Positions 44,778 to 53,023 of a stretch of DNA of 64,000 bases are shown here, one piece after another. Position numbers and translations under genes: made by a program. Numbering within the stretch: position 1 is the stretch's first letter; every line of letters starts with the position of its first letter. Where the stretch lies: assembly GCA_002898275.1 (NCBI GenBank), contig BEIQ01000002.1, positions 434,001 to 498,000 on the forward strand, given 5' to 3'. The stretch is from a bacterium HR40 (lineage in GTDB: Bacteria > Pseudomonadota > Alphaproteobacteria > Geminicoccales > Geminicoccaceae). Under the pieces are notes generated by a model. It was not told where the DNA came from. It was given only the letters and a program-made list of their open reading frames with translations, and searched no databases.

Positions 44778-46093
44778 GCCCGCTTCTCATCGGTCTCCTC
44801 GTCGGCCTCGTCACCGTCGTGGTGCTCGCGACCGGCGTGCCCATTGCCTTCGGTCTCGGTATTACCGCCGTCCTGTTCCTCGTCCTGTTCGACGGCGTCG
44901 AGGCGCTTTCCTTCACCGCCGAGACCATGTTCGCCGCCTTGTCCGAGTTCACCTTGGTATCGATTCCGATGTTCATTCTCATGGGGGCCGCGGTCGCGAG
45001 CTCGCCCGCTGGCCGCGACCTCTATCTCGCTCTCGACCGCTGGCTGTGGCGGGTGCCCGGTGGCCTGGTGATCGCCAATCTCGGCGCCTGCTCGCTGTTC
45101 GCCGCCCTTTCCGGCAGTTCCCCGGCCACCTGCGCTGCCATCGGCAAGATGGGCATCCCCGAGATGCGCAGCCGCGGCGTTCCCGACGCCTTGGCCACCG
45201 GTGCCATCGCCGCCGGCGGGACGCTCGGCATCCTGATCCCGCCGAGTGTCACCATGATCGTCTACGGCATTGCCACCGGCACCTCGATCGGCCGCTTGTT
45301 CCTCGCTGGCGTGGTGCCTGGACTCCTGCTCACCGCCCTGTTCATCGCCTGGGCGCTCTGGGTGTCCCATCGCCACGGCGCCGTCCGTCCCCGGGCCCAC
45401 GGCTTCACCCTGCGCGAGAAGCTCGAAGTCCTGCCGCGCGTCCTCCCCTTTCTGCTCATCGTCATCGCCCTGCTCTGGACCCTCTACGGCGGGGTCGCCA
45501 CACCTTCCGAAGCGGCTGGAGTCGGTGCCGCCCTCTGCCTGGCGTTCGCGGTTGCGATCTATCGGATCACCGACCGCGAGCGCTTGTGGGCGATTCTCCG
45601 CGACAGCACGCGCGAATCCGTCATGATCATGTTGATCATCGCCGCGGCCGACCTCTACTCCTACATGCTCTCCAGCCTCTTCGTGACGCAATCCCTCGCC
45701 CAGTGGATCGCCACCCTCGAGGTCAACCGCTGGTTCCTCTTGGCGATCCTCAACGTTTTCCTGCTGATCGCCGGCTGTTTTTTGCCTCCGGTGGCGATCA
45801 TCCTGATGACCGCCCCTGTTCTCATGCCCCTCGTCACCCAAGCCGGCTTCGATCCCTACTGGTTCGGAGTCATCCTCACCATCAACATGGAGATCGGCCT
45901 GATCACCCCACCTGTCGGCCTCAATCTCTATGTCATCAACGGCATCGCTCCCGACGTCCCGCTGCCCGTCGTCCTCCGCGGCGCTCTGCCCTTCGTGCTG
46001 CTGATGATCCTCGGCATCGTCATCCTCTGCCTCTTTCCGGGGCTCGCCACCTGGCTTCCCGACCTCCTCATGGGGCCCGGCGCACGCGCCTGA
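44774..46093 (+). CDS. dctM: TRAP transporter large permease (DctM family)
   Basis: The 439-residue protein has about twelve membrane segments and DctM landmarks: GVPIAFGLGITAVLFL, SIPMFILMGAAVASSPAG, SLFAALSGSSPATCAAIGKMGIPEM and LITPPVGLNLYVINGIAPDVPL. It forms the transport path of the TRAP system. The start is a TTG that overlaps the dctQ stop (TTGA) and has CAGGGAGCC upstream, so the two subunits are translationally coupled. It converges on polA with 10 bases between them. Confidence 0.94.
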   Translation: MSPLLIGLLVGLVTVVVLATGVPIAFGLGITAVLFLVLFDGVEALSFTAETMFAALSEFTLVSIPMFILMGAAVASSPAGRDLYLALDRWLWRVPGGLVIANLGACSLFAALSGSSPATCAAIGKMGIPEMRSRGVPDALATGAIAAGGTLGILIPPSVTMIVYGIATGTSIGRLFLAGVVPGLLLTALFIAWALWVSHRHGAVRPRAHGFTLREKLEVLPRVLPFLLIVIALLWTLYGGVATPSEAAGVGAALCLAFAVAIYRITDRERLWAILRDSTRESVMIMLIIAAADLYSYMLSSLFVTQSLAQWIATLEVNRWFLLAILNVFLLIAGCFLPPVAIILMTAPVLMPLVTQAGFDPYWFGVILTINMEIGLITPPVGLNLYVINGIAPDVPLPVVLRGALPFVLLMILGIVILCLFPGLATWLPDLLMGPGARA

Positions 46094-46103
46094 ACTCGGC
46101 ACG

Positions 46104-48872
46104 TCAGTGGGCTTCCCCCCAGTTGCGACCCCAGCCGAGCTCCACCTCGAGCGGCACCGACAGCCGGGCCGCGCTTTCCATCGTCTCGCGCACCAGGCTC
46201 GCGGTGGTTTCGATCTCCGCCTCCGGAACCTCGAGGACCAGCTCGTCGTGCACCTGGAGGAGCATCCGCGCCCTCAGCCCGTGTCGGCGCAACCGGCGTT
46301 CGACGCGGATCATCGCTCGCTTCATGATGTCCGCTGCCGTACCCTGGATGGGGGCGTTGATCGCCTGACGCTCGGCGGCGTTGCGCCGCGACGGCACCCG
46401 ATGGTTGATGTCGGCGATGAAGCACCGGCGCCCCCAAATCGTCGTGACGAACCCCTGCTGGCGAGCCAGCTGTACCGTTCGTTCCATATAGGCCCGGATC
46501 TCGGGATAGCGGCGGAAATAGGCCTCGATGTAGTCTCGCGCCTTCTCCTGCGGTATCCCCAGCCTCTGCGCCAATCCCCACGCGCCGATGCCATAGACGA
46601 TGCCGTAATTGATGACCTTGGCGGCGCGTCTCAACTCGTAGTCCACTTCGTCCACCGGCACGCCGAACATCGACGACGCCGCCGCGGCGTGGACGTCCAG
46701 GCCCTTGGCGAAGGCCTCCTTGAGGGCCGGCACCTCGGCGACGTGCGCCAGGACGCGCAATTCGATCTGCGAATAGTCGCCCGACAGCAGGACGTGTCCG
46801 TCCTCGGGAATAAAGGCGGCGCGGATTTTCCGCCCTTCCTCGGTGCGAATCGGAATGTTCTGCAGATTGGGATCGCTCGAACTCAATCGTCCCGTCGACG
46901 TCGCTGCCAAATTGAACGATGTATGAACCCGGCCCGTCGCCGGATCGACCTGCTCGATCAGCGCCTCGCAGTAGGTCCGCAGCAGCTTCTGCAACTGCCG
47001 CCACTCGAGGATCACCCGCGGCAACTCGTGCCCTTGGGCGGCCAGATCCTCGAGCACATCGGCTCCAGTCGACAACGCCCCGGTGGACGTGCGGCGGCCG
47101 CCCTCGAACTTGAGTTCGCCGAACAGCACCTCGCCCAGCTGCTTGGGCGAGCCGAGATTGAAGTGCCGCCCGGCAAGCGCCCAAGCCCTCTGCTCGAGTT
47201 CGGCCATCCGCTCGGTGAATTCCCCCGCGAGCCGCCTCAGCCGCTCCTTGTCGACCTTGATGCCGATGCGCTCCATCGCCGCTACGATGGGCACGAGTGG
47301 TCGATCCAACGTTTCGTACACGGTCGCCACATGTTCGCCGATCACTCCCGATCGCAGCGCCTTCCACAGCCGCAGCGTGACCTCGGCATCCTCCGCGCCA
47401 TAGGCCACCGCGCGCTCGATCGGTACGCGATCGAAGGTGATCTGCTTCGCGCCACGCCCGCATACCGCCTCGTAAGGCATCGTCTCGTAGCCGAGATAGC
47501 GACGGGATAGCTCGTCGAGGCCGTGACCGTGGCTCGTTCCATTGATCGCGTAGGAAAGGAGCATGGTGTCGGCGATCGGCGTCACCGCCACCCCGTGACG
47601 GCCGAGGATCGCCAGATCGAATTTGAAATTGTGGCCGATCTTCAGCACCGACGGGTCACCGAGCACGGGCCCGAGCTCGGCGAGCACCGCCTCGAGGTCG
47701 AGCTGGCCGTCGCGGCGGTTGCCGAATTCGTCGACATGGGCGAGCGGAAGGTAGAATCCCTCGCCTTCGTCGACGGCGAGGGCCATGCCGACGATCCTGG
47801 CTTTCTCGACCGCCAAGGAATCGGTCTCGAGATCGATCGCCAGGACACCCCGCTCGACCGCCCGCTGGAGGATGGCCCGCAGCGCGGCCAGCTCGCAAAC
47901 CCGCTCGAAGCGCGGGCCACGCGCCCCAGCACCCGCGGTGCGCGCCGCCTCCGCTTCTTCCGCCACCTCCTCGAGCCGCGCCACCAGCGACCGAAAGCCG
48001 TTTTCCCGGAAGAAGGCCAACAGCCGTTTGGGATCGGGCTCCCGACGCGCCAAGGTCGCGGGATCCACGGGAAGCGGAATGTCCTCCGCCAGTCCGACGA
48101 GGGCGTAGGAGAGCCGAGCGTTGTCGGCGTGCTGTTCGAGCGCCGCGCGCCGCTTCGGCTGCTTCACCGCATCGAGATGAGCGAGCAGCTCCTCGAGCGA
48201 ACCGAACTCCTCGATCAGTTGGGCTGCCGTCTTGATGCCGATCCCCGGTACACCCGGCACATTGTCCGACGGATCGCCCGCGAGCGCCAGGACGTCGCGC
48301 AGCCGCTGCGGGCCCACGCCGAACCGCTCCTTGACTTCCTCGGGTCCGATCGGCCGGTTCTTGACGGGATCCCACATGGCGATCCCATCGCCGACCAGCT
48401 GCATCAGATCCTTGTCGGAGCTCACGATCACCACCTCGCGGCCGGCGGCGCGCGCCCGGCGCGCGAGGGAGGCGATGACATCGTCGGCCTCGTAGCCCTC
48501 GATCTCGACGATCGGCAAGCCGAACGCCTCTGCCGCCTGCCGTACGAGCGGGAACTGAACGGCCATCTCGGCAGGAGGGGCCTCGCGCTGCGCCTTGTAG
48601 GCCTCGTAGACTCTCTCCCGGAAACTCGGCTTCCCGGTGTCGAAGACGACGACGATGGCGTCCTCGGGGTTTTCCTGCATCAGCTTGAGGAGCATGTTGC
48701 AGAAGCCGTAGACGGCCTGAATCGGCGTGCCGTCCGGCCGGGTCATCGGGGGAAGGGCGAAAAACGCCCGATACACGTAGCCCGACGCATCGACGATCAG
48801 CAGCCGCGACCGGCCTGCCGCCTTCTCTCCCTCCTGCCGCTCCTCCGCCGCCGTTTCCCGCTCTGCCGTCAT
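46104..48872 (-). CDS. polA: DNA polymerase I
   Basis: The 922-residue protein is a full three-domain Pol I. The N-terminal flap nuclease has LLIVDASGYVYRAFFALP, EADDVIASLA and GDPSDNVPG. The proofreading domain is intact: LAIDLETDSL, HNFKFD and YGAEDAEVT carry the metal acids and tyrosine. The polymerase has DYSQIELRVLAH and QVHDELVLEV. In the O-helix, Tyr756 occupies the place of E. coli Phe762 (INYG for INFG; both lie 166 residues from the C-terminus). In the family it fills gaps and removes RNA primers. It is convergent with dctM. Confidence 0.98.
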   Translation of the reverse strand: MTAERETAAEERQEGEKAAGRSRLLIVDASGYVYRAFFALPPMTRPDGTPIQAVYGFCNMLLKLMQENPEDAIVVVFDTGKPSFRERVYEAYKAQREAPPAEMAVQFPLVRQAAEAFGLPIVEIEGYEADDVIASLARRARAAGREVVIVSSDKDLMQLVGDGIAMWDPVKNRPIGPEEVKERFGVGPQRLRDVLALAGDPSDNVPGVPGIGIKTAAQLIEEFGSLEELLAHLDAVKQPKRRAALEQHADNARLSYALVGLAEDIPLPVDPATLARREPDPKRLLAFFRENGFRSLVARLEEVAEEAEAARTAGAGARGPRFERVCELAALRAILQRAVERGVLAIDLETDSLAVEKARIVGMALAVDEGEGFYLPLAHVDEFGNRRDGQLDLEAVLAELGPVLGDPSVLKIGHNFKFDLAILGRHGVAVTPIADTMLLSYAINGTSHGHGLDELSRRYLGYETMPYEAVCGRGAKQITFDRVPIERAVAYGAEDAEVTLRLWKALRSGVIGEHVATVYETLDRPLVPIVAAMERIGIKVDKERLRRLAGEFTERMAELEQRAWALAGRHFNLGSPKQLGEVLFGELKFEGGRRTSTGALSTGADVLEDLAAQGHELPRVILEWRQLQKLLRTYCEALIEQVDPATGRVHTSFNLAATSTGRLSSSDPNLQNIPIRTEEGRKIRAAFIPEDGHVLLSGDYSQIELRVLAHVAEVPALKEAFAKGLDVHAAAASSMFGVPVDEVDYELRRAAKVINYGIVYGIGAWGLAQRLGIPQEKARDYIEAYFRRYPEIRAYMERTVQLARQQGFVTTIWGRRCFIADINHRVPSRRNAAERQAINAPIQGTAADIMKRAMIRVERRLRRHGLRARMLLQVHDELVLEVPEAEIETTASLVRETMESAARLSVPLEVELGWGRNWGEAH

Positions 48873-49029
48873 CTCCGTTTCCGTCCGCCCACTCCCGCCG
48901 ATGCCGACACTAGTGGCGGGCCGCCCCCTGTCGAGAGGTCTTCATCCCCGCCTTGAGTCCCGCGCCGTTGTCCGGCTAAGGACCCTCCCAGCGCCGACCG
49001 CAAACATCCACGGACCAACGAGGACGGCC

Positions 49030-49281
49030 TTGCCACGCATTACCCTCTCCACTGTTCTGCGCCTCCTCCTGGCCTCTTTGCTCGTCGGTGCCCCGCTCGC
49101 CCTGCTCGGCTTCACTCCGCAGGAGCTCCTCGACGGGCTGCGGGGCCTGATCGCCGCCCTCATCGCTGACTTCCGCGGCTGGCTGTCCTTCGCCCTGACC
49201 AGCCTCCTTCTCGGCGCCCTCGTGGTGGTGCCGATCTGGCTGGTCTCGCGCCTCTGGCAGCTGCTCAAGCGCCGGAGTTGA
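49030..49281 (+). CDS. DUF6460-like small membrane protein
   Basis: This protein of 83 residues has two membrane helices (TVLRLLLASLLVGAPLALLGF and FALTSLLLGALVVVPIWLVS) linked by PQELLDGLRGLIAALIADFRGW, the pattern of the small alphaproteobacterial DUF6460 family. The start is a TTG at 49030 with GAGGA upstream; codons further upstream in frame are arginine-rich and lack likeness. Function is unknown. It is divergent from polA across 157 bp and ends just before the candidate RNA gene. Confidence 0.75.
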   Translation: MPRITLSTVLRLLLASLLVGAPLALLGFTPQELLDGLRGLIAALIADFRGWLSFALTSLLLGALVVVPIWLVSRLWQLLKRRS

Positions 49282-49366
49282 GCGTCCGCCGGCAGCTCCG
49301 CCGGTCGCGCGGATCCTGCGACCGCCTGCCGCAGCTGCTGCCCATGCTGCGATGCAATAAAGACCC

Positions 49367-49393
49367 TTGACCTTTGCTGCACTGCGGCATAAA
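49367..49393 (+). promoter_or_regulatory. Candidate housekeeping promoter of the structured RNA
   Basis: TTGACC and CATAAA (four of six -10 positions) stand 15 bases apart in the gene-free stretch after 49281, the most promoter-like pair in that spacer. Two CTGC-N3-GC motifs (49347-49358 and 49377-49386) flank the -35 element; similar CTGC-N3-GCAG repeats bind the polyester regulator PhaR in other Alphaproteobacteria, but this link is speculative. Confidence 0.35.
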
Positions 49394-49399
49394 TCGGGG

Positions 49400-49569
49400 C
49401 CGCGAGCACGGATGGAGCCGGTCGCCACGGAGCCGCCTCGAGGGCCGCCCGCCACGGCAAAAGCTCCATCCCTTGCCGAGAGTTTCCCGGAAAGCCTCCC
49501 TGAACCGCCGGTCCCTTCGAGGGATCGGAACTTGCCCCGGAAGTCCTCGGACCTCCGGGGCGTTTTTTT
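49400..49569 (+). ncRNA. Candidate structured small RNA, about 170 nt
   Basis: A promoter-like pair upstream and an intrinsic terminator at the end bound a transcript with no credible reading frame. Inside it GGATGGAGC (49410-49418) pairs perfectly with GCTCCATCC (49463-49471), and TCCCT-TCG-AGGGA (49512-49524) forms a tight hairpin before the terminator stem. I do not recognise a known RNA class. It could also be a long 3' untranslated region of the small membrane protein gene ending at 49281. Confidence 0.45.
49534..49569 (+). terminator. Rho-independent terminator
   Basis: GCCCCGGAAGTCC pairs with GGACCTCCGGGGC (one A-C mismatch, two-base loop) and is followed by GTTTTTTT. This is the clearest intrinsic terminator in the window. 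It ends 6 bases before the stop codon of the convergent 94-residue gene. Confidence 0.88.
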
Positions 49570-49575
49570 CGCGCT

Positions 49576-49860
49576 TCACACCCGCGCGAAACCCTCTTGC
49601 AGGGCGTCGAGTTTCATATCGTGCCTGAGCGCCAGGCGCGCCACGGCCATTTGCTCCGCCCACTGTTCCGCCGTCAACTCCCACTCGGCCAGTTCCCGAG
49701 GGTCTGCGTCCTCGGGCCGATGCGGCCGGAACACCCAGGCCGGACCTTGGTCATATTTGTGGCGAACGAAGGAACCGAGCGGCAGCAGTTCCTCCGCTAG
49801 CCGATCGGGATTCTCGGCCAGCGCCTGTCGGATTTCCGCCAGCGTTACGAGGGGCGTCAT
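49576..49860 (-). CDS. Small conserved-looking protein of unknown function
   Basis: The 94-residue product is acidic and soluble. It has a helical start (LAEIRQALAENPDRLAEELLP), a central VRHKYDQGPAWVFRPHRPEDADP and a helical end with ELTAEQWAEQMAVARLALRHD. I do not recognise a family. It is read leftward after the isoaspartyl-methyltransferase-like gene with a 99-base gap. Its ribosome site is present twice because of a 15-bp tandem repeat directly before the ATG. The well-placed site and ordinary composition argue for a real gene. Confidence 0.7.
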   Translation of the reverse strand: MTPLVTLAEIRQALAENPDRLAEELLPLGSFVRHKYDQGPAWVFRPHRPEDADPRELAEWELTAEQWAEQMAVARLALRHDMKLDALQEGFARV

Positions 49861-49861
49861 C

Positions 49862-49891
49862 TCTTCCTCCCTTCTCTCTTCCTCCCTTCTC
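49862..49891 (-). repeat. 15-bp tandem duplication carrying two ribosome-binding sites
   Basis: Two perfect head-to-tail copies of GAGAAGGGAGGAAGA (minus strand) stand immediately upstream of the ATG at 49860. Each copy holds GGGAGGA. Only the inner one has usable spacing to the start codon; the outer may act as a standby site. Confidence 0.8.
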
Positions 49892-49959
49892 CCTCGGCCA
49901 CGGCGTCGACCTGGTCTCCTCGCGCTCCTCGACGAGATGACGGAGGCCGCCCGCAGCCG

Positions 49960-50709
49960 TCACGTCCGCTCGCCGCCCTGGAGCGGCGAAAACCGTACCG
50001 GCAGCACGCGCCGCAAGCGCAATCGCCCGCTCGCCTCCTTGCGCCCTACCGAGAGCCACTGCTCGGCCATGGTCGAGCCAACGGGTGCTACCAGTCGTCC
50101 GCCGGTCGCCAGCTGAGTGACGAGGGGCTCGGGCGGCGCCGACACCGCCTCCTTGACGAGGATGACGTCGAATGGCGCCTCTTCCGGCCAGCCATAGAAC
50201 CCATCCCCCTCCCGCACCTCGACATTGGTCACCCCGAGCGCGGCCAGACGCCCGCGCGCCCACTCCGCCAGCTCTGGGAGGAGCTCCACGCTATAGACCC
50301 GCCGCGCCAACCGCGCGGCGAGCGCCGCCTGGTATCCGACATCGGTACCGGTCTCGAACACTCGATCCTGTTCCCGGATCTCGCCAAGATGCAGCATGAG
50401 GGCGGCGATGAAGGGGGCTGCGAGGTTCTGCTCGGGATGTACCGGCAGCGGCTGGGGAGCGTAGGCATAGGGCCAAAGCGGCTCGGGGAGAAAGAGGTGA
50501 CGCGGGACCTCCCGCATCGCCGCGAGGACCCGCGGATCGAGCTCGCCGATGCCGGTCTCGTCCGCGACCATCGCTGCCTCGAGCTGCACCATGCGCACCA
50601 TGGCCGCGCGTTGCTCGGCGAAGTCCGCCGTCTCGATCGCAGCTCCTGCCGGCGAGACCAGTAGCCATGCGGGAAGGCCGAGGATCCTCCGCCGCGTGAC
50701 GCCCTGCAC
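49960..50709 (-). CDS. Exported protein-L-isoaspartate O-methyltransferase-like protein
   Basis: The 249-residue protein has a Pcm-like methyltransferase core: REVPRHLFLPEPLWPYAY, YAPQPLPV, then motif I ETGTDVGYQAALAARLARRVYSVEL. Two features are odd. It begins with a signal-like segment (VTRRRILGLPAWLLVSPAGA, near a Tat pattern). Its SAM loop reads GTDVGYQ where Pcm has GTGSGYQ. It may therefore repair or bind exported proteins, or have lost activity. GTG at 50709 with GGGAG upstream is chosen; the frame is open to 50775. It lies in a leftward run below rtcA. Confidence 0.75.
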   Translation of the reverse strand: MQGVTRRRILGLPAWLLVSPAGAAIETADFAEQRAAMVRMVQLEAAMVADETGIGELDPRVLAAMREVPRHLFLPEPLWPYAYAPQPLPVHPEQNLAAPFIAALMLHLGEIREQDRVFETGTDVGYQAALAARLARRVYSVELLPELAEWARGRLAALGVTNVEVREGDGFYGWPEEAPFDVILVKEAVSAPPEPLVTQLATGGRLVAPVGSTMAEQWLSVGRKEASGRLRLRRVLPVRFSPLQGGERT

Positions 50710-50794
50710 CCTGCCGCTCCCATGCCGCACTCGCACCCCGACGCTCAGGGTGCCACAGCCCTTGCCGCGACGCAAACGCCGCTTTCGGCCCCAT

Positions 50795-51880
50795 TCACGC
50801 TTCGCCCTCCGCCGGCTCGACCTTCACCGCGACGGTCTTTTCCTCGCTGTCGATGCGCACCGCGGCGAGGCCGAAGAGGCGCAACAGCTCGGCCTGCGTG
50901 CGGAGATGGGCGGTCGCGCAGTCGGTGGTGAAACGCGACGAACCGCGCGCGAACGCGAGCGGCAGGAGGATTTGGTCGGCGAGCCAGCGGTCGAGCGCCG
51001 CACCGCTTTGCCGGTGCGCGCGAAACAGCGTCACCGCTTCCTCGGCGACCTGTTCCGAGGGCTTTCCCGGTGCTCCGAAACCGGTGAAACCGCCATAGCC
51101 GCCTTCGTAGCAGGCGGCCACGAAGGTGACGGCCCCGGGGGAGGCGGCTCGTACCCGCCTCGGCTCCACCGCGGCGGCAATGCCCTCTTTGGCGAGCAGG
51201 GAACGCGCGCGGTCGGCCATGCGTTGCGGAATATGGGCCGGCAGGGAGGCCGCGATCGCCCGCACCTCCACCGTCGACAGTGCACCGCTGTGCAGGCGCT
51301 CGAGCGACCGGGGCGGCCCGTTCCCTTCGAGCTCGGCACGGATTCGCCCGCCGCCCCGCGGGTAGAAGCCGTACGACTCGAGGACGAGGCCGACCTTCAA
51401 GCCGAGGGCGCAAAGTGCCGGTGCCCAGACCCGTTCGAGGTAGTCGAAACATGGACTGGCCGGCAGGTGGGTGCCGCCTTCGACCACCACGTTCGAGCGC
51501 CCGCGCGCCAGCAGCAGCGGTAACGCCACCGTCTGCAAGACGAGAGGGGCGGAGCCGGCACTGCCGCCCGCGCGCGCCTCGGCCACATCGAAGGCGTAAC
51601 GCCCCGCTGCGACCGCATGTCGCGGCGCGAACAGCAGCCTTTCCGAGCCGAGCCGATCGCCTTCGAGCTCGGCACCACAGAGGGCTGCCGCCGCCCGCAC
51701 CGCAGTCAGATGCTGTGCCTGCAAGCCCGGGTTCGGTCGCCTGGCGCGAATGTTGACGATCTCCGTCGCCACCCCGCACACCGCCGCGATGGCCACCGAG
51801 CTGCGGACGATCTGTCCACCGCCTTCGCCGAACGCCCCATCCACGCGGACAATCCTGGCCATGCTCCGATCCGCCCTCAT
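50795..51880 (-). CDS. rtcA: RNA 3'-terminal phosphate cyclase RtcA
   Basis: The 361-residue protein has the RtcA signatures: VDGAFGEGGGQIVRSSVAIA at the start, RARRPNPGLQAQHL, EGGTHLPASPCFDYLERVW, PRGGG and, near the C-terminus, a histidine in DCATAHLRTQ at the place of the catalytic nucleotidylated residue. In the family it converts RNA 3'-phosphates to 2',3'-cyclic phosphates with ATP. ATG at 51880 has GGGAGG ten bases upstream; a second ATG at 51862 is possible. No rtcB ligase or rtcR regulator gene is nearby, so it is an orphan here. Confidence 0.95.
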   Translation of the reverse strand: MRADRSMARIVRVDGAFGEGGGQIVRSSVAIAAVCGVATEIVNIRARRPNPGLQAQHLTAVRAAAALCGAELEGDRLGSERLLFAPRHAVAAGRYAFDVAEARAGGSAGSAPLVLQTVALPLLLARGRSNVVVEGGTHLPASPCFDYLERVWAPALCALGLKVGLVLESYGFYPRGGGRIRAELEGNGPPRSLERLHSGALSTVEVRAIAASLPAHIPQRMADRARSLLAKEGIAAAVEPRRVRAASPGAVTFVAACYEGGYGGFTGFGAPGKPSEQVAEEAVTLFRAHRQSGAALDRWLADQILLPLAFARGSSRFTTDCATAHLRTQAELLRLFGLAAVRIDSEEKTVAVKVEPAEGEA

Positions 51881-51987
51881 CTCGCGCCGCCCTCCCGTCC
51901 TGCGGGTCGAGGGCCTCCTCCGTTCGGCGGTTCCCCCACCCTCTGCCCCGTGCTAAGAACCTCGGTGCTGGCCCGGCACGGACCGCC

Positions 51988-52668
51988 ATGGCGAACCGCC
52001 CTTTTCCACCCTTCGCCGCCGTTCTCGAGAGCGTGGTCATGCGCCACGGTCCCTCGGCGATCACCGACGGCCTGCCGCGGCCGCTCCCACCCGAGGAGCT
52101 CCGCGCGCTTCCCGACCACCGCTACCTTTCCGCCATGTCGCAGCGGATCTTTCGCGCCGGTCTCAAGCACAGCGTCGTCGATGCCAAGTGGCCGGCCTTC
52201 GAAGAGGCGTTTTCCGGCTTCGAACCCGCGCTCTGCGCGCGGATCTCCGACGAGCGCCTCGAGGACATGTTGGCCGATCGCCGGCTCATCCGCCATCTCG
52301 GCAAACTCCGGGCGGTGCGCGAGAACGCCCGAGCGATCCTGGAGATCGCCGCCATCCACGGGAGTTTCGGCCACTGGCTCGCGGCCTGGTCCGCCGACGA
52401 TTGTGTCGGCCTGTGGGAGGAGCTCGCCCGCCGTTTCAGTCAGCTCGGCGGCAATTCGGCACCTTACTTCTTGCGGATGGTCGGACGCGACACCTTTATC
52501 CCGACCGATGCCGTATTGCGGGGCCTCGCGCAATTCGCCGACCTCGACGCCGAGGCCAAGAGCGCCCAGGGCAGGCGCGCCATGCAAGAGGTCTTTCTCG
52601 CCTGGCGACAGGAGACCGGCCGTCCCTTCTGCGAACTCAGCAAGCTCCTGGCCATGGCGGTGGACTAG
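51988..52668 (+). CDS. DNA-3-methyladenine glycosylase I (Tag)-like protein
   Basis: The 226-residue protein resembles the core of Tag: MSQRIFRAGLKHSVVDAKWPAFEEAFSGFEP aligns with the Tag helices that follow the substrate pocket, and LIRHLGKLRAVRENARAIL matches IIRHRGKIQAIIGNARA of the E. coli enzyme. The N-terminal and C-terminal cysteine/histidine zinc ligands of true Tag are absent. It is probably a base-excision glycosylase or a DNA-binding relative. It is followed at 4 bases by a short conserved gene and then trmJ, all rightward. Confidence 0.8.
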   Translation: MANRPFPPFAAVLESVVMRHGPSAITDGLPRPLPPEELRALPDHRYLSAMSQRIFRAGLKHSVVDAKWPAFEEAFSGFEPALCARISDERLEDMLADRRLIRHLGKLRAVRENARAILEIAAIHGSFGHWLAAWSADDCVGLWEELARRFSQLGGNSAPYFLRMVGRDTFIPTDAVLRGLAQFADLDAEAKSAQGRRAMQEVFLAWRQETGRPFCELSKLLAMAVD

Positions 52669-52672
52669 TCCC

Positions 52673-53023
52673 ATGATGCCTCAGCCCCGTCGCGCAGCCA
52701 ATCCGAAGAACCTCAATTCGCTGCAACTGCGCACCCTCGCCGTGCTGCAGTTGCTGGCCCGGGATCCCGCGTGGAGCGGACCGCCGGACGCCGCGGGCGA
52801 TGTGGCGATCCGCGGCTTGCCGCAACCGCATGGCGACCATTTCCACATCGCGGGCGGCGTCGTCTCGGCCCGCGACGCCTCCGGGCTGCGCAATCCCAAC
52901 GTCCTTGCGGCGCTCGCCCGCAAGGGTCTGCTGCGCGCGACGGCCGAGGGCCTGGTAACCCTCACCGCCGAAGGTCTCGCCTACGACACCGGCCTCGGTC
53001 GCCTCCTCCAGCCCTCGGAATGA
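52673..53023 (+). CDS. Conserved protein of unknown function downstream of the Tag-like gene
   Basis: The 116-residue protein begins MMPQPRRAANPKNLNSLQLRTLAVLQLLARDP and has GLPQPHGDHFHIAGGVVSARDASGLRNPNVLAALARKGL in the middle. The ordered helices and a HGDHFH segment suggest a small winged-helix-like fold with possible metal ligands, but no function can be assigned. ATGs at 52673 and 52676 are both possible. The stop overlaps the trmJ start (ATGA), so this gene, the Tag-like gene and trmJ look like one transcription unit. Confidence 0.8.
   Translation: MMPQPRRAANPKNLNSLQLRTLAVLQLLARDPAWSGPPDAAGDVAIRGLPQPHGDHFHIAGGVVSARDASGLRNPNVLAALARKGLLRATAEGLVTLTAEGLAYDTGLGRLLQPSE

Noticed and set aside
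46107-48956. Two long plus-strand frames opposite polA
   Set aside because: Both are shadows of the Pol I gene and rich in Arg, His and Leu without domains.
49367-50116. A 249-residue plus-strand frame starting in the candidate RNA
   Set aside because: It crosses the terminator and runs antisense to two genes; the sequence is Ser/Arg/Pro-rich without likeness to any family.
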